The position numbers and the translations under genes are program-made. A stretch of 53,204 nt of DNA from Lysinibacillus boronitolerans JCM 21713 = 10a = NBRC 103108 (GTDB lineage: Bacteria > Bacillota > Bacilli > Bacillales_A > Planococcaceae): assembly GCF_000772935.1 (NCBI RefSeq), contig NZ_JPVR01000054.1:1-53204 (forward strand), given 5' to 3'. The notes under the pieces were generated by a model. The model had not been told where the DNA came from. It was given only the letters and a program-made list of their open reading frames with translations, and made no database searches. This document shows positions 1 through 8,419 of the stretch, piece after piece. Within the stretch, counting starts at the first letter, position 1. Each line of letters opens with the position of its first letter.

Positions 1-684
1 ACAATCTTGTATGCCAAATGGGAAAAGGTAGCCGTACAATATACGCTGGGTTTCGAAACAAATGGAGGTAGCGCAGTAGTATCACAGAAGGTAACTAAAG
101 ATACCTTAGCAATAAAGCCAGCAAACCCAACAAAGGTAGGCTATGAATTTGCAGATTGGTATATGGATCCCGCATTCAGTAAACCATGGAATTTTACAAC
201 GGATAAGGTAACTAAAAATACAATCTTGTATGCCAAATGGGAAAAGATAGTCGCACAGTATACAGTGAATTTTGAAACGAACGGGGGAAGTGCGATTCCG
301 TCTCAAAAAGTTACTGACAAAGCTAAAGTGACTAAGCCAACAAACCCAACAAAGGCAGGTTATATATTGATAGGGTGGTATAAAGATGAAACGTTGAATA
401 TCCCATGGGATTTTGATATAGACGTGATAACAGAAAATTTAACTTTGTATGCCAAATGGGAAAAGCTATCCATGCAATATACAGTAGATTTTGAAACGAA
501 TGGAGGTAGCACAGTAACATCACAGAAGGTAACTAATGATACCTTGGCAACAAGGCCAGTAGATCCAACAAAGGCAGGTTATATATTTACAGGCTGGTAT
601 AAGGATATTGTACTGACGATACCATGGGATTTTTCTAAGGATGTAGTGAAGTCCAATATCACCTTATATGCCCATTGGGTAACA
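1..684 (+). repeat. 219-nt InlB B-repeat coding array
   Basis: The conserved Leu-Tyr-Ala codons recur at 7, 226, 445 and 664, exactly 219 nt (73 codons) apart. The unit holds FETNGGS, an NPTKAGY turn and a PWDF segment. Copies differ clearly from one another, which suggests an older expansion than the near-identical array at 41-42.4 kb. More copies probably lie left of the window. Confidence 0.85.
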
Positions 685-1365
685 GACGGTTCATCGGGTG
701 GTGGAGGAAGTATATCTCCGAATCCATCACCAAAACCAGAGCCAAACATACCTGAAAAACAAGAACCTAAACCTGAAGAACAAAAACCTAAACCTGAAGA
801 ACCAATTGATCCACAACCAACAGAGCCAACACCCCTACAAGAGCCAGATATCATCTTTTCAGATATTTCTCAAGGACATTGGGCCTGGGCGATGATTCAG
901 GAGATGGCAAAGCAGAGCATTATTACAGGCTATGAAGATGGCACCTTCAAGCCAAATGCACCAATTCAGCGCCAGCATGCTGCCCTGATATTGACAAGAG
1001 CATTAGAGCTAGAACCGAAAAAAGATGCGCAAGAATTTAACGATATACCTAAAAGCCATCTCTATTTTGAGGTAATCGATCAGGTGCAACAAGCAGGTCT
1101 GTTTGAAGGCATAGATGGGAACTTCCAGCCAACTACTAATATGACACGCGCTCAAATGGCAAAAGTATTAGTTCTTGCCTTTAATTTAACTTCATCGAAT
1201 AAAGATACTTTCAAGGATGTGCCAAAAACACACTGGGCACACAACTTTATCGCTATACTCGCAGGAAATGGGGTCACAATTGGAGATAATGGCAACTTTA
1301 GACCAAATGATCCTGTAACACGTGCGGAGTTTGTAGCATTTTTGTATAGAGCTTTGCATCAATAA
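1..1365 (+). CDS. SLH-domain surface protein with InlB-type repeats (5' end cut by the window)
   Basis: The reading frame is open from base 1, so this is the C-terminal part of a larger protein and the codon at 7 is not its start. It shows the tail of one and three full InlB B-repeat (Listeria-Bacteroides) units with FETNGGS, AGY-x-GWYKD and LYAKWEK motifs, then a GSSGGGGS linker and a proline/glutamate/lysine-rich spacer (about nt 710-845). Three SLH units follow (about nt 850-1010, 1030-1190, 1207-1362), the last ending VTRAEFVAFLYRAL. SLH triplets bind pyruvylated secondary cell-wall polymer, so the protein is inferred to be exported and wall-attached, with the repeats forming a stalk. It shares repeat type and anchor with the 2025-aa protein near 37.7 kb. 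The ligand is unknown. Confidence 0.9.
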   Translation, partial: TILYAKWEKVAVQYTLGFETNGGSAVVSQKVTKDTLAIKPANPTKVGYEFADWYMDPAFSKPWNFTTDKVTKNTILYAKWEKIVAQYTVNFETNGGSAIPSQKVTDKAKVTKPTNPTKAGYILIGWYKDETLNIPWDFDIDVITENLTLYAKWEKLSMQYTVDFETNGGSTVTSQKVTNDTLATRPVDPTKAGYIFTGWYKDIVLTIPWDFSKDVVKSNITLYAHWVTDGSSGGGGSISPNPSPKPEPNIPEKQEPKPEEQKPKPEEPIDPQPTEPTPLQEPDIIFSDISQGHWAWAMIQEMAKQSIITGYEDGTFKPNAPIQRQHAALILTRALELEPKKDAQEFNDIPKSHLYFEVIDQVQQAGLFEGIDGNFQPTTNMTRAQMAKVLVLAFNLTSSNKDTFKDVPKTHWAHNFIAILAGNGVTIGDNGNFRPNDPVTRAEFVAFLYRALHQ

Positions 1366-1373
1366 TAAAAAAA

Positions 1374-1415
1374 CTCACCAATGGCTATCCATAAAGCTTT
1401 TGGTGAGATTTTTTT
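1374..1415 (+). terminator. Rho-independent terminator after the SLH gene
   Basis: Arms CTCACCAA (1374-1381) and TTGGTGAG (1400-1407) pair perfectly and are followed by a T-run at 1409-1415, starting 9 nt after the stop codon. Confidence 0.85.
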
Positions 1416-1490
1416 GTTCAAATTATTAACATTACTCAATAGTGCGTAAGGATGTAAATTATTATGCTAATAGAAAAGGAAGTGTTTCTA

Positions 1491-1748
1491 TTGAAAATCG
1501 TTCGTCTTACCTTCTTCATACTATTCATAAGTTTAGCTTTTGTATCGATTAAAATTTCAATTAAAACAGATGAAAGGAATTATGATTGGCGTAATAACTC
1601 TGATGGTACAGTGACAATTATTCATTACAATGGTCCGCATCTGGAGTTTCCCTTTCCAAGCCGTTTAAATGGCAAAAAAGTTGCTAAGGTAAGCTCAGGA
1701 ATTTTTGAGAAACGAGATATTTACAGCTTTTTACCGAAAGTTTATTAG
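1491..1748 (+). CDS. Short exported/membrane protein, probable remnant of a leucine-rich-repeat (LRR_5/BspA-like) protein
   Basis: The TTG at 1491 is preferred because AAGGAAGTG lies 7 nt upstream; an in-frame ATG at 1464 lacks such a site. The 85-aa product has a hydrophobic N-terminal segment (about residues 4-20), either a signal peptide or an anchor. A stretch DGTVTIIHYNG ... PSRLNGKKVAKVSSGIF follows, which resembles the first unit of BspA/LRR_5 surface proteins (DG-x-VTI-x-x-YNG, then IP-x-x-I-x-GK-x-V). It stops where further repeats would normally continue, so it looks like a 3'-truncated relic, though it may still be expressed. The assignment rests on motif likeness only. Confidence 0.5.
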   Translation: MKIVRLTFFILFISLAFVSIKISIKTDERNYDWRNNSDGTVTIIHYNGPHLEFPFPSRLNGKKVAKVSSGIFEKRDIYSFLPKVY

Positions 1749-1788
1749 TTAAAGAAATACCCTGTGTCAAAAAAGAAATGTATTGTCT

Positions 1789-1829
1789 TTCTCATCATTT
1801 TCTAATTAGACTTTCACCACTTGTATCGT
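1789..1829 (+). promoter_or_regulatory. Candidate response-regulator box and promoter of the two-component operon
   Basis: Direct heptamer repeat TTCTCAT-n4-TTCTAAT (1789-1806) with an 11-bp period, the usual geometry for OmpR-family sites. A TATCGT -10-like element follows at 1824-1829, 17 nt after the box, so the second heptamer would overlap the -35 position. The same arrangement recurs at 4519-4558. Confidence 0.45.
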
Positions 1830-1865
1830 ATACGATGAAAAGAAAAGGCGAAGGACGGATTCGAC

Positions 1866-2561
1866 ATGACACATCGAATTTTAATTATAGAAGATGAAGA
1901 AAATATTGCGAGAGTACTACAACTGGAGCTTCAATTTGAAGGATATGAGGCAGCAATGGCTCATACAGGAGCAGAAGGCTTATTACAATACCGTGAGCAG
2001 CAATGGGATTTAATTTTACTTGATATCATGCTACCTGAGATGAGCGGTATTGATGTGCTAAAGCGTATTCGTGCAACAGAATCCCAAACACCTGTTATCA
2101 TGCTAACTGCCAAAAGTGAGGTAGAGGATAAGGTAAAGGGCTTGGATTTAGGAGCCAATGATTACGTGACAAAGCCTTTTGAAATTGAGGAGCTGCTGGC
2201 ACGCATACGCAATGCACTACGATTTTCGCAGAAGGTCAGCCCAAAGCAAGTTGCTCTTACATTTGGCCATTTATCGATAAACGAGCAAACAAGGGAAGTT
2301 GTATATTTTGATAAGGAAATTCAGTTGACACCTCGTGAATACGATTTGTTGTTCTATTTACTGAAGCATCCTAAACAAGTACTGACAAGGGAGCAAATAT
2401 TAGAGGCTGTGTGGGGCTATGATTATTATGGGGATACAAATGTTGTGGATGTTTATATACGTTATGTACGACAAAAGCTTGAAGCTGCTAATCCCACACC
2501 TCTTATCCAAACAGTTCGAGGTGTGGGGTATGTGCTAAAGGAACATAGTTATGAGACTTAA
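1866..2561 (+). CDS. OmpR-family response regulator (YkoG/ArlR-like)
   Basis: 231 aa, full length for the family. The receiver domain (about 1-118) carries the acidic pair in IIEDEE, phospho-acceptor Asp53 in LLDIMLPEMSG, the conserved Thr in MLTAKS and Lys in VTKPF. A winged-helix DNA-binding domain (about 130-228) has LTPREYDLLFYLL and TVRGVGYVL. Its 3' end overlaps the next gene by 11 nt, so regulator and kinase are translationally coupled. The order regulator, kinase, PepSY protein matches B. subtilis ykoG-ykoH-ykoI. It is inferred to act on the TTCT-type boxes at 1789 and 4519, which would make it self-regulated. Confidence 0.9.
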   Translation: MTHRILIIEDEENIARVLQLELQFEGYEAAMAHTGAEGLLQYREQQWDLILLDIMLPEMSGIDVLKRIRATESQTPVIMLTAKSEVEDKVKGLDLGANDYVTKPFEIEELLARIRNALRFSQKVSPKQVALTFGHLSINEQTREVVYFDKEIQLTPREYDLLFYLLKHPKQVLTREQILEAVWGYDYYGDTNVVDVYIRYVRQKLEAANPTPLIQTVRGVGYVLKEHSYET

Positions 2562-3846
2562 AACAAAAATTCATCTACTAACAACATTGCTTATGCTAGT
2601 TATAGTAGTGGCAACAAATAGTGGAATTTATTTGTTATATGAGAAATTTGCCTATGATACGGAATATAATCAGCTCCAGTCACGGGCAAATGAGTTAAGC
2701 TCCACACTGAGTCAGTTAAATGCACAAACCAACCTACAGCAAGTATTAAGAGCATATATGCCAACAGATGGTGCTGTTTATATTTATGAAGGTGAACGTT
2801 TGAAAACGAAGGTTCAGGCTACACTTGAAATGCAAAAGGCACCTTCCATTACCTACACATTGCCTGCTATTTGGATAGACGGAACGGTGGTGGACATTAC
2901 ATTACAGCAATCTATGGAAGAAGTAGAGCGGACTTTAGATTTGTTAAAGGTCATCTTAGTTGTTGTATCTTTCGTGGCAACGATTCCAATTTTCCTAGCG
3001 AGCTTGGTACTTGGGCGACTTATTTTATTACCGCTAGAACGTTTAAATGAGACCATGCGCAAAAGTGCATCTACTGGGAAATATGAAAAAATAGATACCA
3101 CAGAAAAAGGTGGGGACGAGTTAACAAACATTAACCGCACTTTTAATATGATGATGGAGAAGCTTGAACAGCATTATCAAAAACAACAAGAATTTGTATC
3201 AAATGCCTCCCATGAGTTAAAAACGCCTATAACTGTTATTGAAAGTTATGCAAAACTACTCCTAAGAAGAGGTTTTGATAATCGGGAGGTTGCTCAGGAA
3301 TCCTTACAAGCCATTGCCAATGAATCATCTCGTATGCATGAAATGGTGTTGCAATTGCTAGAACTAGCTAAAAACAAAGAGCAATTGGACGTTCATTTCG
3401 AACAACTAGAGCTTGTCCCGTTCTTAAATAAAGTAGCTTCACAAATGGAACAGGCTTATCATCGAACATTTAGAATTGATGCGCAGATTCCAAAATTTAT
3501 TTATAGTGATGAAAAAATATTGAAGCAGCTCCTCTTTATTTTGCTTGATAATGCTAGGAAGTATAGTGAGGATGAAGTCCATATTCTAGCCACAGAAACA
3601 ACTAATCAAGTACGTATTACCATCCAAGATTTTGGTATGGGTATTCCTGCAGAGCATATTCCTCATTTGTTTGAACGTTTTTATCGTGTAACAGAGGATC
3701 GTAATCGTAAAACAGGTGGTTCAGGCCTTGGACTAGCAATAGCACATGAGCTGGCACAAAAATTAGGTATAACGATAGATGTGAAAAGTAAGCTAGGGGA
3801 AGGCTCAAGCTTTACTTTATGTATTCAAAAGGAGGGGCAGCAATGA
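2551..3846 (+). CDS. Sensor histidine kinase (YkoH/ArlS-like)
   Basis: 431 aa. TM1 lies at about residues 7-29, an extracytoplasmic sensor region at about 30-128, TM2 at about 130-156, then HAMP (about 157-205). The HisKA box FVSNASHELKTPIT has His221 as the phospho-acceptor. The ATPase domain shows the N box (LLDNARKYS), G1 (DFGMGIP), F box (LFERFYR) and G2 (GGSGLGLAI). The start overlaps the regulator gene, and the stop overlaps the next ATG (ATGA at 3843-3846). The signal is unknown; a PepSY protein encoded directly downstream suggests a cell-envelope stimulus. Confidence 0.9.
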   Translation: MRLKTKIHLLTTLLMLVIVVATNSGIYLLYEKFAYDTEYNQLQSRANELSSTLSQLNAQTNLQQVLRAYMPTDGAVYIYEGERLKTKVQATLEMQKAPSITYTLPAIWIDGTVVDITLQQSMEEVERTLDLLKVILVVVSFVATIPIFLASLVLGRLILLPLERLNETMRKSASTGKYEKIDTTEKGGDELTNINRTFNMMMEKLEQHYQKQQEFVSNASHELKTPITVIESYAKLLLRRGFDNREVAQESLQAIANESSRMHEMVLQLLELAKNKEQLDVHFEQLELVPFLNKVASQMEQAYHRTFRIDAQIPKFIYSDEKILKQLLFILLDNARKYSEDEVHILATETTNQVRITIQDFGMGIPAEHIPHLFERFYRVTEDRNRKTGGSGLGLAIAHELAQKLGITIDVKSKLGEGSSFTLCIQKEGQQ

Positions 3847-4514
3847 AAAAGTGGATGTTGATAATTGTTGTTATTATCCTTCTTTGTAGTGGAGTAATTT
3901 GGTTTGTTCAACATCGTTATTTTTACGTTCAACCTCTTAGTGAAGCGGAGGCTATTCGCCATATTGAGACTATCTATAATGGTCATGTTACACATGTGGA
4001 AAAACAAGGGAATACCTTTGAAATGCTTTTTACGCGAGAGGATGTTAAGTATGCAGCTATACTTGATGTTACGACACAACAGGTGACTGATCTAATCATG
4101 AAAGAAGGACAAAGTAAATTACTGTTAACTGAAAAGCAGATTAGACAAATGGTTAAAAAGGAATATGGAGATGTAGAAAGCGTTATGCTTACAGGCTCCA
4201 TTTACACTGTGCGTGTTGATAATGAGAAAATGCAGAAGGATTTAACACTTGATGGTTATACTGGCGAACTACTGGCAGAGAAAAAGGTTGAGCCACAAGA
4301 ACAACCTATCGAAGAGCCTATTATTACTGAGCAACAGGCCATTCAAATAGCCCTTAAGCAATTAAAGGGTGAAGTGGATTCAGTTGATTTTGAAGAAACC
4401 TCAGAGGGTGGTTACTATTTAGTCGAGATTGAAACGCAGGAGGACGAAGCTACATTTCAAATTCATGCTGTTTCAGGAAAAGTACTGTCTGTGACATGGG
4501 ATGACGATCATTAA
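3843..4514 (+). CDS. Membrane-anchored protein with three PepSY-like units (YkoI-like)
   Basis: The ATG at 3843 is chosen because GGAGG sits about 8 nt upstream and it overlaps the kinase stop as ATGA; a longer frame from 3819 is unlikely. The 223-aa product has an N-terminal membrane anchor (about residues 4-22), then three PepSY-like units at about 32-85, 95-146 and 160-220. Each has an acidic helix (such as ITEQQAIQIALK) and a strand ending in a V/YTGELL- or VSGKVL-type motif. PepSY domains often inhibit proteases or modulate envelope sensors. Position in the operon suggests it tunes the kinase; this is inference. Confidence 0.8.
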   Translation: MKKWMLIIVVIILLCSGVIWFVQHRYFYVQPLSEAEAIRHIETIYNGHVTHVEKQGNTFEMLFTREDVKYAAILDVTTQQVTDLIMKEGQSKLLLTEKQIRQMVKKEYGDVESVMLTGSIYTVRVDNEKMQKDLTLDGYTGELLAEKKVEPQEQPIEEPIITEQQAIQIALKQLKGEVDSVDFEETSEGGYYLVEIETQEDEATFQIHAVSGKVLSVTWDDDH

Positions 4515-4518
4515 ATCA

Positions 4519-4558
4519 TTCTCATGAAATTCTAATGTTCCTCTTATAGTTCTATCAT
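4519..4558 (+). promoter_or_regulatory. Second candidate response-regulator box and promoter
   Basis: TTCTCATGAAATTCTAAT (4519-4536) matches the box at 1789-1806 at 15 of 18 positions, keeping both heptamers and the 11-bp period. TATCAT follows at 4553-4558, 16 nt after the box, against 17 nt at the first site. Confidence 0.45.
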
Positions 4559-4604
4559 CTTCACTTGGTAAGCTAAGTTTAGATAAAACAAAGGAGAGAT
4601 GAAC

Positions 4605-5129
4605 ATGAAAAACATGAAAAAAATGATAATGATTCCAGCACTAGTAATTACTCTTGGAGTGGGAGTAGCGATTGGCTCGACGACTTTATTATCAGGAAAT
4701 GCCCAAGAAAAAAAGGTCTTATCCATGCAGGAAATTGAGAAGAAAGCGCTCGCGGTAGTGGATGGAACAGTTGCAAAGATCGAATTTGATCAAAATCAGT
4801 TTAGCTCTATTTATGAAGTAGAGGTGCATACAGATACAGAAGAATATGATTTGAAATTTGATGCTTATAGTGGAAAATTACTCAAGCAGAAAAAGGAACC
4901 TCTTGATGGAGATGATTGGGATGATCATATTCCTGCTACAACAAAAATAATTACAAAAGAGCAGGCTATCAAGACAGCCCAAACAAAAGCAAACGGTAAA
5001 GTGACAAAAATTAAGCTCGATGATGGTGTATATGAAATTGAATTGAAAGACGGTCAAAATGAATACGAAGTAGACGTGGATGCAGTCTCTGGGAGCATAA
5101 TAGACTTTGAACAAGGCTACGATGACTAA
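4605..5129 (+). CDS. Secreted or anchored protein with two PepSY domains
   Basis: The ATG at 4605 has AAGGAG at good spacing (8 nt), while the ATG at 4599 is too close to it. The 174-aa product has a basic N-terminus and hydrophobic segment (about 6-27) ending near SGNAQ, fitting a signal peptide or anchor. PepSY units lie at about 38-95 and 110-172, each with the pattern helix, KIE/KIKL strand, then DAYSGKLL or DAVSGSII. It has its own promoter-like region carrying the same box as the two-component operon, so it is a likely output or feedback partner. A terminator follows at 5139. Confidence 0.8.
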   Translation: MKNMKKMIMIPALVITLGVGVAIGSTTLLSGNAQEKKVLSMQEIEKKALAVVDGTVAKIEFDQNQFSSIYEVEVHTDTEEYDLKFDAYSGKLLKQKKEPLDGDDWDDHIPATTKIITKEQAIKTAQTKANGKVTKIKLDDGVYEIELKDGQNEYEVDVDAVSGSIIDFEQGYDD

Positions 5130-5138
5130 TTTAATGAG

Positions 5139-5176
5139 CTGTCTTAAAGGTAGAACATCCCTTTAAGGCAGTTTTT
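5139..5176 (+). terminator. Rho-independent terminator after the PepSY gene
   Basis: CTGTCTTAAAGG (5139-5150) pairs with CCTTTAAGGCAG (5160-5171) with one G-U, followed by TTTTT. Confidence 0.8.
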
Positions 5177-5290
5177 ATTGTTTGTATTGTGGGTATATAC
5201 TAGGTATTCAGGAAATTTTATTTAAGAGGCAGTTATTTAAATGTTCAAAAAAGCCTATGCTTATACTCAAAAAAAAGAAAAATTTTCTTC

Positions 5291-5319
5291 TTTACTTTTT
5301 CAATTAGCAGGCGTAATAT
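5291..5319 (+). promoter_or_regulatory. Candidate sigma-A promoter for the kimA leader
   Basis: TTTACT (5291-5296), 17-nt spacer, TAATAT (5314-5319), placed just upstream of the riboswitch. The -35 is imperfect. Confidence 0.4.
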
Positions 5320-5344
5320 GACATCATTATAAAAGTTTCAAATT

Positions 5345-5512
5345 TCTAAATCGCTGAAGCAACTAGACGCGGGGGAACCAATTTTGACGGATGGCATAGC
5401 CATTCTTGGGGTGAATCTCTTCCTTTTGGAGGAGTAGGGCAACTCAGGCCCGAATCCGACAGCTAACCTCGTAAGCGTTAAGAGCAGAAAAGTGGAGCTT
5501 GGCAGACGGATG
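5345..5512 (+). ncRNA. c-di-AMP riboswitch (ydaO-yuaA class)
   Basis: The conserved blocks of this class are present in order: CGCGGGGGAACCA (about 5368-5380), GGGGTGAATCTCTTCC (about 5409), AGGGCAACTC and CCGAATCCGACAGCTAACC (5451-5468), then GTAAGCGT. The boundaries are approximate. The aptamer is followed by an intrinsic terminator and then a KimA-type K+ importer, the classic target, so c-di-AMP binding is expected to switch expression off. Confidence 0.95.
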
Positions 5513-5513
5513 A

Positions 5514-5556
5514 GCGTCTACAAGTCTTATTTAGTGATGACTTGTAGACGTTTTTT
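5514..5556 (+). terminator. Riboswitch-controlled terminator upstream of kimA
   Basis: GCGTCTACAAGTC (5514-5526) pairs with GACTTGTAGACG (5539-5550) and runs into TTTTTT (5551-5556). It lies between the aptamer and kimA, 53 nt before the start codon. Confidence 0.9.
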
Positions 5557-5609
5557 GATGTTATTTAGAAAGGCGAAACACATTCTATGAAACCAGAAGG
5601 TGTTTATCA

Positions 5610-7433
5610 ATGAAATCCTCATTCAAACGTTATGTAATCGGCAAACCATTAAGATCCGATGCGTTAGGGGAACAAAAGCTAAGTAAAACAAAGGCATTGG
5701 CCATATTATCGTCCGATGCGTTGTCGTCAGTAGCCTATGGACCAGAACAAATTTTAATTGTCCTGATGACGGTAGGTACAATGGCGTTTTGGTATTCCTT
5801 ACCTATTGCCGCTGGAGTGGTTATTCTACTCGTGGCACTAATTTTATCCTATCGTCAAGTTATCTTCGCCTATCCACATGGGGGAGGCGCCTATGTCGTA
5901 TCACGAGAAAATTTAGGCGTGAATGCAGGTCTTGTGGCTGGGGGTTCTTTGCTTGTTGATTATATTTTAACGGTAGCAGTAAGTGTGTCAGCTGGGACAG
6001 ATGCCATTACATCTGCATTTCCAAGTCTTCACCCTTACAATGTACCCATTGCTATTATATTTGTGATTTTCTTAACAATTTTAAACCTGCGAGGTGTAAC
6101 AGAGTTGGCATCTATCTTGGCGTATCCAGTTTATCTATTTGTAGGCATTATGCTATTGCTAATCGGGGTTGGGCTCTATAATGTAGCAACTGGACAGGTG
6201 CCTGCAGAATTGCATCCAAAGATTGGTACACCAGTGGCAGGGATTAGCCTATTTATTTTATTAAAGGCATTTGCATCAGGAAGCTCAGCGTTAACAGGGG
6301 TAGAGGCTATTTCTAACGCCATACCTAATTTTAGAAATCCTGCTCCTAATAATGCTGCTAAAACGCTTTTAGCAATGGGCGGCATTTTAGCCGTTTTATT
6401 CATCGGAATTGTTAGTCTAGCTTATTTTTATGGGATTGCACCAACAGCAGAAGCAACAGTTGTTTCCCAACTTGCAGAAGCTAGTGTTGGTCGGAATTTC
6501 CTTTATTATATTGTACAGGGGACTACGGCAATGATTTTAGTACTTGCCGCAAACACAGGATACTCAGCATTTCCATTGCTTGCTGTGAATTTATCGAAGG
6601 ATGGTTTTATTCCGAGAATCTTCCAAATTCGAGGGGACCGTCTTGGCTATTCAAATGGCATTTTAATGCTAGGTGTTGCAGCCATTGTTTTAATTATCTT
6701 ATTTGACGGGGCCACAGAGCATTTGATTCCTCTTTATGCAGTAGGTGTATTTATTCCCTTTACATTAGCGCAAACAGGAATGATGCGAAAATGGTGGCGC
6801 GAAAAACCTAAAGGTTGGGTAGCGAGATTTACGATCAATACGATTGGGGCAGCTATCTCTTTCATCGTAGCAATGATGTTTTTTGTGACAAAAATGCCTC
6901 AAGTTTGGCCAGTGTTTATCTTTTTACCAATTATTATTTTTGTATTCCATCGCATTAAGCACCATTATCAAGCTGTTGGAGAACAGTTAAGATTAAATCA
7001 TGAGGAACTGGCTACTATTGAGGGGAATGTTTTCATTGTGCCAGTAGCTGGTATAACAAAGGTGGTCGAAAACTCCCTACATTATGCTAAATCGCTCAAG
7101 GTTGATAAAGTAATCGCCTTTTATGTAGCTTTCGATCAAGCAGAAGCGAAAGCTTTTGAAGAGAAATGGAATTCATGGCAACCTGATGTACGATTAGTTA
7201 CTTACTATTCACCATATCGAAGCATTACACAGCCATTAATTAAATTTATTGATAAAGTAGAACATCAATGTACAAAGACAGGTCATAAAGTAACGGTTGT
7301 TATCCCTCAATTCTTACCGAAAAAAGGGTGGCATCATATGCTACACAACCAATCGAGTCTTCTCATTCGTACATCCCTGTTATTTCACAGAAATGTCGTC
7401 ATTATGACAGTACCGTTCCATTTATCAAAATAA
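5610..7433 (+). CDS. kimA: High-affinity K+ importer KimA (YdaO)
   Basis: 607 aa, the same length as B. subtilis KimA. The N-terminus (GKPLRSDALGEQKLSKTKAL, then SSDALSSVAYGPEQIL) is the family signature of this APC-fold K+/H+ symporter. About 12 membrane segments span residues 30-450, followed by a cytosolic C-terminal domain of about 150 residues (VFIVPVAGITKVV onward). c-di-AMP controls KimA at the RNA level and is known to inhibit the protein too. AGAAGG lies 8 nt upstream of the ATG. A nine-codon ORF (5587-5613, including stop) overlaps the start as ATGA and could couple translation. Confidence 0.95.
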   Translation: MKSSFKRYVIGKPLRSDALGEQKLSKTKALAILSSDALSSVAYGPEQILIVLMTVGTMAFWYSLPIAAGVVILLVALILSYRQVIFAYPHGGGAYVVSRENLGVNAGLVAGGSLLVDYILTVAVSVSAGTDAITSAFPSLHPYNVPIAIIFVIFLTILNLRGVTELASILAYPVYLFVGIMLLLIGVGLYNVATGQVPAELHPKIGTPVAGISLFILLKAFASGSSALTGVEAISNAIPNFRNPAPNNAAKTLLAMGGILAVLFIGIVSLAYFYGIAPTAEATVVSQLAEASVGRNFLYYIVQGTTAMILVLAANTGYSAFPLLAVNLSKDGFIPRIFQIRGDRLGYSNGILMLGVAAIVLIILFDGATEHLIPLYAVGVFIPFTLAQTGMMRKWWREKPKGWVARFTINTIGAAISFIVAMMFFVTKMPQVWPVFIFLPIIIFVFHRIKHHYQAVGEQLRLNHEELATIEGNVFIVPVAGITKVVENSLHYAKSLKVDKVIAFYVAFDQAEAKAFEEKWNSWQPDVRLVTYYSPYRSITQPLIKFIDKVEHQCTKTGHKVTVVIPQFLPKKGWHHMLHNQSSLLIRTSLLFHRNVVIMTVPFHLSK

Positions 7434-7613
7434 TGCTAGCAAGCTAGAAAATAGTCTGCTATAATCAGTACGTTGATTGAAAACACGAACGTTTACAATT
7501 AAAAAGTTCCAGAATACCATTAAATTCCGAAAAATCAAACTTTTTTTGGTGAGAGATAGTAGCCCTTACCGAATAAAGTGATAAATTGGTTATTCTGATA
7601 GTTTCATACAAAT
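7434..7613 (+). other. kimA-xpt intergenic region upstream of the guanine aptamer
   Basis: No ORF worth calling. It is AT-rich and must contain the xpt promoter, but I could not choose one -35/-10 pair with confidence. Confidence 0.5.
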
Positions 7614-7686
7614 CCACTCATATAATAGCGAGAATAGGGCTCGCAAGTTTCTACCGATTTACCGTAAATGAATCGACTATGGGTAG
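7614..7686 (+). ncRNA. Purine riboswitch, guanine type
   Basis: Shows CTCATATAAT (7617-7626), AGTTTCTACC, CCGTAAAT and CGACTATGGGT with a closing P1 helix (7616-7621 with 7679-7684). The specificity base in GACTAT is C, which reads guanine/hypoxanthine; adenine aptamers have U there. It precedes an intrinsic terminator and xpt-pbuX, as in B. subtilis. Confidence 0.95.
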
Positions 7687-7744
7687 CAATGCTTTTAGAG
7701 AACTTCAATTTTAATGATGTTTTCTATTCATTTCGACGTTTTTG

Positions 7745-8418
<674 letters not shown>

Positions 8419-8419
<1 letters not shown>

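Noticed and set aside
579..854. Minus-strand ORF rich in Gly and Ser
   Set aside because: It is the antisense of the proline-rich spacer of the SLH gene, with no ribosome-binding site.
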